Shown here one piece after another: positions 10,459 through 22,640 of a stretch of DNA of 64,000 bases. Origin of the DNA: Craterostigma plantagineum (Eukaryota; Streptophyta; Magnoliopsida; Lamiales; Linderniaceae); assembly GCA_027422505.1 (NCBI GenBank), contig JAPQWV010001562.1, positions 1 to 64,000 of the forward strand. Direction: 5' to 3'. Under the pieces are notes generated by a model that saw nothing but the letters and a program-made list of their open reading frames with translations, was not told where the DNA came from and searched no databases. The stretch's first letter is position 1. Each line of letters opens with the position of its first letter. The translations under genes and the position numbers were made by a program.

Positions 10459-12834
10459 TGGATCCGTTGAGATATGATGATAATGTAATAGTTAGTTAAT
10501 AGTGTAGGTTATGTTGTACGCATCATTTGATGTTCTTTTGCTTAATTAGGTTAGGTGAGTGTTCATACTGGTATCTTAGGATGGGCTTATTTTATTATTA
10601 TTATTATAATTATTAGTATTTGTATGGTAAAACTCAATCTATAATATAAACCACTAAATCATTTCATACTTGGAGGTCGAATTTAGTAACACTTGAGAAC
10701 TAAAAATTACTCATAAAGTCGTCGAGTATTAGTAATAAATTTTCGAGCTAGCCTTGAAATGAATTATATATATATATATATATATTTTCTAGTTAAACCT
10801 TATATGTCAGGCAACACTATTGCAGGTCAATTGTAATTTTTATCCTTATTCGAATATTCACAGGTTAAAAATTATAGGAATAAATATAAAAATTATATCG
10901 GTTGCTATATACAGTAAAACCTCTATAAATTAATAACATTGAGACCATTAAATTTTATTAATTAAGAGAGATATAATATATCGATAAGTTAATATTTTAT
11001 TAATTGAAGAAAAACTTTTTAAATTAAGTTAATTTAGTATTAATACATGTTTTCTTGTTTATATTCATCCATCAACCAATTATTTCGTAACTAATTAAAT
11101 ATATTTAATGTATAATATCAAGGACAATTATATTCACGGATTTCAAAACGCTTGGCTGCAATTTAACAATTTAAGGATGAAATCCAGTTAGATTTCATAT
11201 TAGATAAAGCTAGTAACAATATATTCAGATTTTAGCAAATTATAATATTTATAATTGAAATAGTTATGAATTATTAATTAGGGGGGTTAGAGGGAGATTT
11301 AACTATACCCTATTAATACCTTCCATAAGGTATTAAATAAATCAGCCATCCACCCTACCTTTATCTGATCACAAGCTCTTTGGACAATTTTATCCTTTAT
11401 TATCTGATGAATTAGATCTCATCAACCTATTTTTTTCTTTCATCTTCATCGAACAAACAATTCAATCACACCAAGCATTTCGTTTCTCCATCAGTGAAAA
11501 GCCCTCACCCCGCAACACTTATGACTGATATCAATGAAAGAACGATTGAATATACAAATTAACCACGTTTTCCAGTGAAAGCACACGTATCATGTTCCAT
11601 GTTCTTGTATAAACAAGAAAGAATACAACAAATAACCAAAAGCAAACGAAGGAGTAGAAAAGCATTAAAACACCATACATCAAACAAACAAAAAATTGAT
11701 ATGCGATGATGAAAAACTTGCGCAATGGAGAACGGAAAAAGCCCTAATCGACGTTCATATTTAAATGCAAAAACCAAGGGTAAAATTGTAATTAAACTTA
11801 ATACCATCTAAATTAATCCACCAATCACATTTGAAATTATTATTTAAATCTCTGAACAAACCCTCAAATAACCCATATCTCCATTATTAAATCCAACTAA
11901 AACTAATGCCGTCTAAACTCATTCTCCCATTGTGAAGGATTGTCGAATTTGTTACAAAGTCCCAAGTCGGACCGAAAATTTTTTTTATAGAGTAGAGAGA
12001 CATTAATAACTAGTACTCCATCGTTCCGCTAATTTTATCACATTTTTCCATTAGGGACGTCTCCTTATTTAGCAAAAAATTATCACAAACAATCAAATAA
12101 TAATATTATATATTCCTAAAAGGCGTGTTAAAATATAAACTTTTTACCTTTTCTTTGTACTTATTATTATAATAATGCCACTTAATTTGCGTGCCCAAGA
12201 GCTTACACGCTAAAGTGATGGGACGTATGGAGTATTAATTTCTTAATTTATAGATGTTTTACACTACCAGCCACGTAAGCAAGCAGCTATAAACTTGAGC
12301 AAAAAGTCGGCGAATCACCGCTGAAAAACCCGATACCCGCCGCCCAACCCACCTTCCTCTGCTTGCCAGGGTAACCCTCCGTTCTGATTTCATTGTATTT
12401 CTTTCAGAATTTATTATCCATTGCATTTCCTTTTGCGTCTGATGATTATCTTGAATGTGTTCTTTCTGATGGTCTATATTGGTACCCATAAATCATAATT
12501 GCTGAGAAACGTTGTCGTAGAGCCCTTTTGTGATGTTGTGACTGAGCTAAAAAAAAATCTCATTTTTCGACAAAGTGGTGAGTTTCCGAGGTTGTCGAAT
12601 TTCACGTTTGTTGATTCGGAAATAAAAAGGGATCTTTTTATTTGTTTTTCTGTTGTTTATGGAATCAATCTATCAATCCGATTATCTTTGCGATTCCAGC
12701 ACAGGGAAAAGGATATGTTGATTTATCTCTAACCTGTTTGCTAGAGGCTCAATCTATTAATCCGATTATCTTCGAATTTTTTGATTATTTACATTGAGGC
12801 AGAATTTTTCTGAAATTTAAGGACAAAGGGGAAG
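10459..12834. other. Intergenic, AT-rich, with probable MITE debris and the arginase leader
   Basis: No protein gene is seen. A TA microsatellite lies at 10757-10778. From about 10912 the sequence starting CAGTAAAACCTCTATAAATT resembles the terminus of a common plant DNA-transposon-derived repeat, but no matching opposite end was found. The stretch 12280-12834 probably holds the arginase promoter and an intron-containing leader (TATAAA near 12289). Confidence 0.4.
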
Positions 12835-13957
12835 ATGATGAAGAACATCGGGAAAATGGGTATACATTACTTGCAGAGGCTCAACGCTGAAAACGTCCCT
12901 AAAGACTTAATCGAAAGGGGCAAAATCGAGTCATCGAAGCATCGCTAACTCTCATCCGCGAGAGAGCGAAGCTCAAGGTCCTTTAACACACCACAATTCT
13001 CCCTTTAAAGAAAAAAAGTTCGCATCTTCAATTCGAAGACGCAATCTTTTCTAACGTTTCCCATTTCGCCCTTCCTAACAGGGCGAACTTCTCCGTGCTT
13101 TGGGAGGAGTTACCTCCTCGACTTCTCTCCTCGGAGTTCCCTTAGGGCACAACTCTTCGTTTCTCCAAGGCCCAGCGTTCGCCCCGCCTCGTATTAGAGA
13201 AGCCATTTGGTGTGGAAGCACAAATTCCACTACAGAAGAAGGTTATCTGTTGTAATAATAGCTTTGGTAATGGTAAATGGAATTTCCCAAAGATTGAAAA
13301 TGGGATAAATTGGATATCCTTTCGATTTTTGCAGGGAAGGATCTTAACGACCCGAGGGTGTTAACAGACGTCGGGGACGTGCCTATCCAGGAATTGCGAG
13401 ACTGTGGAGTAGACGACGATAGGCTGATGAGCTTAGTCAGCGAATCTGTAAAGCTTGTTATGGAACAAGTAAGCTCTTTCGATCCTCTAACGCGCAATTA
13501 TCGAGTAATTTACGCGGTCTGTTTTTTTTTTTTGAGAAAAGGAACCTCTGCGCCCGTTAGTCCTAGGTGGCGACCACTCGATCTCTTTCCCAGTGGTTCG
13601 AGCGGTGTCCGAAAAGCTTGGCGGGCCCGTCGATATTCTCCACTTAGATGCTCACCCCGATATCTACCATGAGTTTGAGGGGAATAAGTATTCTCACGCT
13701 TCTTCGTTTGCAAGAATCATGGAGGGCGGTTACGCTCGAAGGCTTTACAGGTGAACGAATCTTTCACACACTCGCACGCACACACACACACTTAGATTTT
13801 TCGTGGGTCGGAAATAAAAACGTCTAATGTTAGAAGATGCTTTGCAGGTGGGAATCAGGTCGATAACAAAGGAAGGGCGTGAACAAGGGAAGAGGTTCGG
13901 CGTAGAGCAGTATGAAATGAGGACGTTTTCCCGGGATCGAGAGATGCTCGAGAATCT

Positions 13958-13998
<41 letters not shown>

Positions 13999-14601
13999 AT
14001 ATCTGAATATCTTTAGGCTGTGTTTGGATCAAGAAAGATGTGGAGGAAAGAAAATAATGAGGAAAATGATTTTCAGTTGCTTGCTTTCCTTTTCTTTTTT
14101 TCTCTTCATTTTGTAAAGAATTTTGATTTTCCATAGTTTTGGAATCAAACTTAGTTCAAGTTTTCATTCGTATTATCCACTAATCAACCAAATATACAGT
14201 TTTTCTTTTCCATATCTTTTGCATTTCCTCACTAAATTCTGTAAATCAAACACTCTTATGCGTTCTTACTGGCTCGGTCTCTCTCTCTCTCTATATCATA
14301 TATATATATTATCTGTCTATATATATAGAGAGAGAAAAAATCTTATGGTGCTCAGATGTGGTATTTTTCAGTGCTACATAAACTTGTCATTCCAGCATAC
14401 AGGTGATGTAGCATTTGATTGATACCCCTTTACGTGGAATTGATTGACCCCTCTTATGTTGAAGTGGCACGTTTATGTGGCATCGAAATATGCCACATGA
14501 GTGGTGCTGCTCACATAAATTGAGTACCATAAGATTTCTCGTTCTCTCTCTCCCTCTCTCTCTCTATGTAGGTATGTGTGTTTTATGTGTTCTTACATAT
14601 T

Positions 14602-14645
<44 letters not shown>

Positions 14646-14909
14646 AACAGAAACTTGGGATGGGGCGAAAGGAGTGTACATTTCGGTGGACGTGGATTGT
14701 CTAGACCCGGCGTTTGCGCCGGGCGTATCTCACATAGAGCCGGGCGGCCTATCCTTCCGGATGTACTTAATATACTTCACAACCTTAAAGGCGAAATCGT
14801 CGCCGCGGACGTAGTCGAGTTCAACCCTCAGAGAGACACAGTCGACGGAATGACTGCTATGGTCGCCGCTAAGCTCGTCAGGGAACTCACCGCTAAGATT
14901 TCCAACTGA
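12835..14909 (+). CDS. Arginase (L-arginine amidinohydrolase), mitochondrial type
   Basis: Six exons: 12835-12977, 13082-13241, 13335-13468, 13542-13750, 13848-13958 and 14651-14909. Arginase hydrolyses L-arginine to ornithine and urea, in plants in mitochondria, feeding polyamine/proline synthesis and nitrogen recycling. The Mn-binding blocks are all visible: GGDHS and DAHPD in exon 4, and SVDVDCLDPAFAPG in exon 6. The total, about 1,016 nt plus a few missing bases, matches the usual 340 residues. The C-terminus DTVDGMTAMVAAKLVREL is typical of plant arginases. Four single-base deletions break the frame: GAAAGGGG in exon 1, GGCTTTACAG at the end of exon 4, and TTGGGATGGGG and CCGGATG in exon 6. 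All lie in or beside homopolymer runs and most likely are assembly errors. Intron 5 carries two long CT runs and a MITE. Confidence 0.93.
13958..13995. repeat. (CT)n microsatellite in arginase intron 5
   Basis: A near-pure TC run of about 35 bp starts right at the exon 5 donor. A second run of about 30 bp lies at 14607-14638, before the exon 6 acceptor. Length polymorphism is expected. Confidence 0.9.
14341..14535. mobile_element. MITE in arginase intron 5
   Basis: The ends are inverted: CTTATGGTGCTCA at about 14343 and TGAGTACCATAAG at about 14521-14533. Internally, GTGGAATTGATTGAC and GTTGAAGTGGCACGTTTATG match a related element at about 50.9-51.1 kb. It lacks coding capacity. No clear target duplication was found, so the superfamily is left open. 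Confidence 0.55.
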
Positions 14910-15509
14910 TCATCGAATAAATATTTTTACACGATTTTCGATCGTAGAATAATTTGATCCGTCGATTTGGACCGTTTGGTTTAGCACTAGTTGCCGTTAT
15001 TGCTTCTGGCGAATATTATGTCGGCGTCTTTTGCTAGATGAATTTACCGCTTTGTGGTCGAATTTTTCAGTCTGAGATTATAAATCAGGTTCATCAATCC
15101 GCTTAATTTAGAGGCAATTAATTTTCTTCTATCACTGAAGGAAGGATTGCACAAATTTAGTAGTGGTCGTTTTCTGAGTTTGCCACCTTTCACAAGAGGG
15201 AAATAATAATTTATTTGATATTCTCTGTCTTTCTTACACGGCATGTGCACAGATCGTCATGGAGTTACTTGTTCTTTTAATCCAATTGGTCTTTGAGATT
15301 AATTGATTAGTTCTTGATGAGAGATACATGTGTCATTAAACTATTTACGTAAAATGGTAGGTACAATTAGCTAAACCCTGTCTTTCCTTGGTGTAGTTAA
15401 AATATTATTATTACGTTAAATATACGCAAAAAGCTAAATATTTCCTCGATCATTTGATCTCGACAGTGGAGTCGTGGACTAGCGATCTAAACAGTTCCAA
15501 AAGGCAGCT
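14910..15509. other. Arginase 3' flank and transketolase promoter
   Basis: No gene is seen. The stretch should hold the arginase 3' UTR and, near 15430-15509, the transketolase leader. Confidence 0.5.
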
Positions 15510-18500
15510 ATGGCTTCTTCTCTCACGATCTCCAAAGCCCTCGCCCTCCCACGCGCCACCACCACCACCACCCCATCCCTCCACCGCCGCCGCTGCACCC
15601 CTCCTACCCTCGCCCACCCAGCTACTCCCTCCATCTCCCTGAAATCCGCGCGCCGCCGCTCCGATCTTCTTCCCCTCCGCCCCATCCTCCGCCGTGGACG
15701 CCCTAGAGATCGCCGGCGACACCGAGCTCGTGGATAAATCGTGAACACCATCAGATTCCTGGCGATCGACGCCGTGGAGAAGGCCAACTCGGGCCACCCC
15801 GGCCTTCCCATGGGCTGTGCTCCGATGGGACACGTGTTGTACGATGAGGTAATGAGGTACAACCCCAAGAATCCGTACTGGTTCAACAGGGACCGGTTCG
15901 TCTTGTCGGCCGGCCACGGCTGTATGTTGCAGTACGCCCTCCTTCACTTGGCTGGATACGACGCCGTTAAGGTCTCTCAGCCCCCTTTTCTATCATGGAA
16001 TTTCTTGCATGTTCTTTGCTTCTCTGTGCCGAAGTTGGATCTTTTTGGTTGTTTGTGCTAAAGGTGGAGTCTTTGTTAGAGCTTTGTTGTTTCTCGATAT
16101 TATGATTTCTTGTTTCGAATTTCACTCTCAATGCATGAAATGAAACTACATTTGAAAGAAGATGATGGTGGGCTAAGGATGGGACTTCTTAATTGTCGTC
16201 TGAGCTTCCGCTTGATTCTGATTTTTTTTTTGCTTCTAATGATATTAAGAGGTCTTAAATCTATACAATACTTCTTCTTTAAACTCTTTTGTGGCTCTCT
16301 TGTGAATTCTTCTTTAGTTGTGAGGCATTCTTCTATGATTGGTGATTTATTACTACTGATCACCCTTTCATACTTGTTGATTCCGATTTTTCTTTTGCCT
16401 AATCTTGGGAGGTCTAATCTTATAAATTCTTCTCCTTGAAACTCATTTTCTAGTAACTTTTTCATAGCTCTCTTGTGAATTCTGCTTTATAGACAGTGGG
16501 GAATTCAGTAATTATGGGCTAACTCTATTATTACTTAGGAAGAGGATTTGAAGAGTTTCAGACAATGGGGAAGCAAAACGCCAGGACACCCCGAGAACTT
16601 CGAGACGCCTGGGGTCGAAGTCACGACTGGTTTGCTCGTCGAGTCCCTCAATGTTCCGTTAATTTCTTTAAAGCCCATTGTAATACTGGTTTCCAAAATC
16701 GAAGCCCATTATCGCTCTGCTATGTGTTTATAGGCCCGCTGGGGCAAGGGGTTGCGAACGCAGTTGGCTTGGCGCTTGCAGAGAAGCACTTAGCCGCAAG
16801 ATACAACAAGCCCGACTTTGAGATCGTCGACCATTACACGTACGGGATTGGTCCATTTTTGTGTTGACAAAAAAAAAAAAAAATTCATTTTTGACGTGTT
16901 TACGATGAGTTTTTGGTGGCAAATAAAGGTACGTGATTGTGGGCGATGGCTGTCAAATGGAGGGCATTTCGAACGAAGCGTGCTCCCTGGCGGCCCACTG
17001 GGGGCTCGGAAACTGATTGCCTTTTACGACGATAATCGCATATCGATCGACGGGGATACGAATATAGCTTTCTCCGAGGACGTCGATAAACGATTCGAGG
17101 CGTTGGGTTGGCATGTTTTGTGGGTGAAGAACGGTAACAATGGTTATGATGAGATTCGCTCTGCTATTAAGGAGGCGCAAGCCATTAAGGACAAGCCCAC
17201 TATGATCAAGGTCTGTTTGTTCGAATATTCTTTCTTACGTCGATTGTGTTTTCGTTGGTGCTTTTGATGAGTAATTTTTCGTCGTTTTCGAAATAAATTG
17301 TTCTTTTTTTCCGAGCGAGAAGGTTACTACGACGATTGGCTTTGGTTCGCCGAACAAGGCGAACTCTTATAGTGCGCACGGAAGTGCGCTGGGCGCAAAA
17401 GAAGTAGAAGCGACGAGGAAGAACCTCGGATGGCCTTACGAGCCATTTCACGTCCCCGACGACGTGAAGAAGTGAGGAATTTAATTTTTTCAAGGCGCAT
17501 CAGTTTTCCTTTTTTTCTTTTACGAATCTTATTTACGAAATTTATTGTTCGTCCTTTTTTTTAAATTAAAGACATTGGAGCCAACACCTAGCCCAGGGCG
17601 CATCTTTGGAGTCGGCGTGGAACGCAAAGTTCGCCGAGTACGAAAAGAAATATCCCGAGGAAGCGGCCGAGCTAAAATCGATCATCACCGGCGAACTCCC
17701 ACTCGGCTGGGAAAACGCTCTCCCGTAAGTTTCTTACATAAACAGTAATACGCTTCGATTTCAATTTCCAACGTCATCTCAAAAAAAAATCGAAAATTCG
17801 CGACAGAAGTACACGCCCGAGGGCCCCGCGGAAGCCACTCGAAACCTCTCTCAGAAAAACCTCAACGCCCTCGCCGGCGTCCTGCCCGGCCTCCTCGGGG
17901 GCAGCGCTGACCTGGCGTCGTCCAACATGACCCTCCTAAAATCTTCCGGAAACTTCCAGAAGGAAACCCCCGAGGGCCGAAACCTAAGGTTCGGCGTCCG
18001 CGAGCACGCCATGGGAGCCATATGCAACGGCTTAGCCCTGCACAGCCACGGGCTCATCCCCTACTGCGCGACGTTCTTCGCCTTCACGGACTACATGCGG
18101 GACGCCATGCGCCTCTCGGCCCTCAGCGGGGCCCGCGTCATCTACGTCATGACCCACGACTCCATCGGGCTGGGCGAGGACGGGCCGACCCACCAGCCCG
18201 TGGAGCACCTCGCCAGCTTTCGGGCCATGCCGGGATCCTGACGGCCCGGCCCGCCGACGGGAACGAGACGGCTGGCGCGTACAGGGTCGCGGTCAAGAAC
18301 GCCGGGCAGCCGACGGTGCTCGCGCTTTCCCGTCAGAAGCTGCCCAGCTGCCCGGGACGTCGGCGGAGGGCGTGGAGAGGGGCGGTTACGTAATTTCGGA
18401 TAATTCGAAGGATGGGGAGAAGCCCGAGGTTATACTGATGGGGACGGGCTCGGAGCTGGAGATGGCGGTTTGGGCCGGGGAGGAGCTTAGGAAGGAGGGT

Positions 18501-18765
18501 AAAACTGTCAGAGTTGTTTCGATGGTGTGTTGGGAGCTGTTTGAGGAGCAGTCGGAAGAGTATAGAGAGACGGTTCTGCCCTCGGAGGTCACGGCTAGGG
18601 TTAGCGTGGAGGCGGGCTCGACTTTTGGGGGGAGAAGTTCGTTGGGGATGAGGGGTCGGGCGATGGTATCGATAGGTTCGGTGCGAGCGCGCCGGCCGAG
18701 AGGAGTTATGAGGAGTTGGGATTACCGTTGAAGCCGTTGTTGCTGCGGCGAAAGAGCTGTGTTAG
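15510..18765 (+). CDS. Transketolase, chloroplast precursor
   Basis: Seven exons: 15510-15971, 16539-16629, 16734-16839, 16929-17210, 17323-17471, 17572-17724 and 17807-18765. Transketolase is the thiamine-diphosphate enzyme that moves two-carbon units in the Calvin cycle and the pentose phosphate pathway. The N-terminus ([15 protein letters not shown], then Ser/Thr/Arg/Pro-rich) is a plastid transit peptide. Marker blocks are [30 protein letters not shown], the ThDP motif [15 protein letters not shown], and in exon 7 [27 protein letters not shown] and LSRQKLP. At least seven single-base losses break the frame: two in exon 1 (one at AAATCGTGAAC), one at GGCTCGGAAAC in exon 4, and four or more in exon 7 (for example near 18233 and 18350). 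Each is next to perfectly conserved residues. It is probably a functional gene with assembly indels. Confidence 0.93.
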
Positions 18766-19019
18766 GAAAAATTGTGTTGTTTTCGTACTTCAATGTGGTT
18801 ATATTGAAATGCACGATGCTACCCTGCGCTTTTTTATTGTGTGAAACCCCTTTGCTGTGCTAACTTGGCATCGTAGCCCGGAACTAGGGGTGTAAAATGA
18901 CAAGGTTTCCATAATTAAATAAATCTCTATGGGGTTTCTATTGCCTGTTCATAACTATACATGCAAGAAATTCTCAGACAACATTACGACGATGTAACAA
19001 CGAAGGACAGAGGGATAAA

Positions 19020-20256
19020 TCAATCGATGTTGATCCTTACGACTTTTTTAGGCCTTCTTGCCGACGACGACCGATGAGCTTCGACGTGGTAGTCGTTCGA
19101 TCTCTGTTTGCTGAACGGGTCGAGAAAACTCGCCCACGGCGAAATGGGTCCTGGCGCGTTATCAGTCGTACCTAGCGACACGAATATAAGAAAATCGAGG
19201 CGTTTAAAAAAAATAAAAATTCAATCTTTTTTGCTTATATAAACTCTCACCTGAATTCCTCATGAAATTCGTATCATCCCATCCGCCCGCCGAGCTACGA
19301 CTCCATGACTGTTCGAAGCCAGGGAGCTCATCTAACATCAGACAAGAGAAACAAACTGTTAGATACTATGAAGCAGTTACAGAAAAACCAACAAAAAAAG
19401 TCCAACCTTCTTGTAAGTTGTGTAACGCCTGCATAGTGTCCACTCTTCCATCCGAGCCAAGCTTCCTCATCACAGAATGGCCCTGCCATCGAAATATTAC
19501 ATGGCTTTTTCAAGACATAACTCGCTTCATATGGCCATATAAAAGCAACAAAACTGTCACCTTATCGTGCATTCCTCGGGAGATTCTGTGAGTTGCCTGA
19601 CCAGTCGTTCTATCGGCTTCTTTATGCTCTTCAACGGTTGCCTATTTTAGTGCAATATGTCAATCAGCTTCCATTTATCATATATATGTACGGAGACATA
19701 TATAAGGCACTTACTCCATCATTGCCCGTTCTTCGACTGGTAGTTTTAGTGTAATATGCGCCATCAATTCCACCGTAAGTCACCCTTTGGAAGCTAAGGT
19801 TTCGACCATTAGCGTTATGTACTTCTTTCCTTGTCTCACTTTCTTCGTTCTCATGTTCTGACACATCGAAGGCGTTACACGATGAAATAAAAACAACATA
19901 TATATTGTCTACTTACCACTTGCTTGATCCTCGGGAAATTCCACGAGGGGGTTCTTATTAGCCCACGAAGAAAGAATTGCCATCTCGTCTACGTCTGAGA
20001 TTTCCTCGTCATCGCTGCCCAATTGCTTTATACAGGCCCCTTGATTCTTCGTGTGTGGTACGTAGTTGGAACTATAGTATGTGTTCGGGTCGACCGCGAT
20101 GCGAAATGGACGAGTAAAGAATGGATCTTTTTCTCCGAATATGCTTGGATGCATTCCTTTCCCAAGGAGGCCAAAACTTCCTACGAAGTTATCGAATTGT
20201 GTATTCGATGGAACTTCGCTGTGATCTCCAGTAGTAGCTTCATGGTTTCCGTGCAT
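19020..20256 (-). CDS. Myeloid leukemia factor (MLF) family protein
   Basis: Six exons on the minus strand: 20256-19917, 19857-19715, 19641-19561, 19482-19407, 19331-19251 and 19071-19020. The frame is open throughout. The MLF signature is clear: DPFFTRPF near residue 45, then FQRVTYGGIDGAYY and RRTGNDG, then THRISRGMHDKGHSV and RKLGSDGRVDTMQ, and FEQSWSRS. Plant MLF proteins are small, poorly characterised proteins; animal homologues act as 14-3-3- and chaperone-linked adaptors with nuclear/cytoplasmic shuttling, so the plant role is not known. The start at 20256 is the first Met of an exon that fits the N-terminal DPFF region; an upstream exon cannot be excluded. It is one of the few genes here without a frame break. 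Confidence 0.88.
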
Positions 20257-20890
20257 TTTCCTCTTAGTCCCCTACGATATTCAGAAGCCAAACATTAGCA
20301 GCGCAACGAGACTAAGGAAGAACACCCAAGCAAACATTAATCAAACAGGTTGAGTGCAAACATTTTCTGATCATGATAGCTCGAGCCGATTTCGACTTAC
20401 ACAACAGTTCCCATTCGATCAAAAAAGGCTTTCAGTGATCGCAAAAAAAGACAAACAAACTCCCAAGCATAAAGCTAGAACACGGGTATCATCAATTAAA
20501 CTGATGGGATTTCCCTCAATCACCTTATATGTGCTTCGTAATTAAGGAGGAGGTCATTTGAGACGGATGAATCGAGAAATTTCCATCTGCTTAAATATAG
20601 TAGTACGTGATAAAGCTGCTTGCTTGCACTAGATTATTCCTGCAATTTTCGTAGAACTCAATTCCTCGAGTGTGTCCTCATACGAATGTTCTAGTCTTTG
20701 GATATGGCTCGCTATGATATCAGATCATCAGGGACAAAAAAGGAAACAGTAAATCATCTGAATTACTGTACACTACTAACTGCAGTAAATGGGATTTCAT
20801 TTACGATTGCAGATCTTAGTAAAAGTTTAAGCTTTTAGCAAAAGTTCCTTACAACACCACCATAAATGTCGGCCTCAACGGTCATCTTCT

Positions 20891-20924
<34 letters not shown>
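20257..20924. other. Divergent intergenic region between MLF and SDR genes
   Basis: No gene is seen. The two flanking genes point away from each other, so the region holds two promoters. A pure GA run (20894-20924) ends exactly at the ATG of the SDR gene and forms its leader; GAGA-type leaders are common in plants. Confidence 0.6.
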
Positions 20925-20929
<5 letters not shown>

Positions 20930-20987
20930 AAACAACAAACTAGTGTGTGTAACTGGAGGAACAGGATTTCTAGCATCATGGCTTATT

Positions 20988-21582
20988 TGTTGACTGTAAT
21001 CTCAAAGCAGCAGCCAAAGGAGAAGCAAAATGAAGAAAATTACAATCTATCAGCAGAAGTTTTTGAAGAATCAATACAGCATCCAAAAGAAAAATCTTTG
21101 ACGAAGAAAAAATGTGAAGAAGACGAAAAAAGAAAAAGCATAGCAGTAAAGGAAGAAAAATAAGAAGCACGCATGAGACTATAGTTGGCAAGAAAGTCCA
21201 TGAAATCTCTTATCAAAGATTTGCACACCAAAGAAGAAGGAAAAGTTTGATTAAAACTCTGCGCAGCCTCGGTTCCAAAATTCAACAAGCGTGTCATCTT
21301 GTTCTTATCATATTTGTGTACTTTCTATTATATATATGTTAGCATGTAATGATGTAATTGTGTGTGGGGTGTGCTGTGCGAGGTAGTGGGCAGTGTGAGA
21401 GAGAAAAGGAGTAACAAAAGAAATGAGTGCGTGAGTTAGTGTGTAATACTGAGAATGAAAAAAGGGAAGTTCGCCTTGTGTCAGAAATAGAAAAGAGAAA
21501 TAGATCTCTCCTCCATTAAAAATATTCGTTTTTCTCCACTCACACATCAAACACTCACATATACATATAAAATAAAATAACA
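20988..21582 (+). repeat. 5' LTR of the copia element
   Basis: It starts TG and ends CA, is 595 bp long and has the same length as the 3' LTR. It contains a TATATATG run near 21330 and a long C-rich/A-rich terminal third. Confidence 0.93.
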
Positions 21583-21598
21583 AATTGGTATCAGAGCC

Positions 21599-22640
21599 AT
21601 GTCTTTCGTCGGAGCAACCAGTGGTTTACCCGTTCCTCGCCTCACCAAATCCAACTACGACAACTGGAGCATCCAGATGGAAGTGTTTCTCGGCGCTCGG
21701 GGTGTATGGGATATTGTTGAAACCGGACATACCGAACCCAAAGATACAAAAGATTTCACAGAGGCCCAACGAAAGGCGTTGAAAGAATCCAGGGGACAAG
21801 ATAGCGCCGCACTCTCCATCATCCACCAATCGCTAGACGAAGCTGTTTCGAAAAGATAGCCGGTGTGATAAATTCCAAGGAAGCTTGGGATACGCTCGAG
21901 AAAGCATACAAAGGCGCCGATCGAGTAAGGCAAGTACGATTGCAAACTCTTCGTGGCGAGTTCGAAATGACAAAAATGAAGGAGGGTGAAGGCGTGTCCG
22001 GGTATATAACGAGGGTGCAAACCATCGCGAACCAGTTGAAGAGAAACGGCGAGGCCCTAACCGATGCTCGAGTCGTCGAAAAAATTCTACGGTCTTTGAC
22101 GGACGAGTACGAGAACGTGGTATGCGCTATTGAAGAATCCAAAAATCTCGAAGAAATGACGGTCGATGAACTCTCCGGTTCGCTCGAAGCTCACGAGCAA
22201 CGGAAGAAAAAGAAGAAGCAGGAATCGCTGGACGAGGCCCTGCAGACGAAGTTATCGTTGAAAGATGACAAGGCGCTATATACGCATCACGGCCGAAGTC
22301 GAGGACGAGGCCAACGAGGACGAGGTTTCGGCCAAAATTCAGGCCGAGGACGAGGTTACAATCACGAAAAAGAAGGACAAACGAGCAATCAAATTGGAGA
22401 GGACGAGGTCGAGCTCAATGGCGAGGTGGTCGCTCGAATCGACCGAGCGTTGAATGCTACAACTGCGGGAAGTTCGGACATTTCGCAAAAAGACTGTTGG
22501 TCCGAAAAGAAGGTGGACGAAAATGCGAATCTAATCACACAAGAAGAGCCAAAAGACGAAGGCGTTCTTTTAATGGCGCTCGAAGATACGAGTCCCGGCA
22601 ACGACATGGTGTGGTATCTAGACGCCGGTAAAGCCACAAA
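21599..22640 (+). CDS. Copia Gag (UBN2-type) with zinc knuckle, ending at a protease stub
   Basis: It starts at ATG 21599, right behind the PBS. The N-terminal part has LTKSNYDNWSIQMEVFLGARG, a Gag pre-domain. After one base loss near 21857 the UBN2 domain continues: AWDTLEKAYKGADRVRQVRLQTLRGEF, then GYITRVQTIANQLK, then VVEKILRSLTDEYENVV. An RG/GR-rich stretch follows. A CCHC zinc knuckle (CYNCGKFGHFAKDC) appears in a shifted frame at about 22450-22497. The protein then reads up to MVWYLDAG, the exact start of copia protease (WYLDSGA), after which homology to pol stops. Gag packages the element RNA into virus-like particles in the cytoplasm. Confidence 0.85.

Noticed and set aside
13510..13713. 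Minus-strand open frame in arginase exon 4
   Set aside because: Antisense of the conserved GGDHS/DAHPD exon; no independent support.
14475..14909. Open frame through the CT run into the arginase last exon
   Set aside because: The N-terminal half is translated microsatellite and MITE in intron 5. The real exon starts at 14651 behind a clear acceptor.
15450..15947. Long open frame antisense to transketolase exon 1
   Set aside because: A shadow of GC-rich coding sequence. The sense strand carries conserved transketolase residues and the antisense protein is low-complexity.
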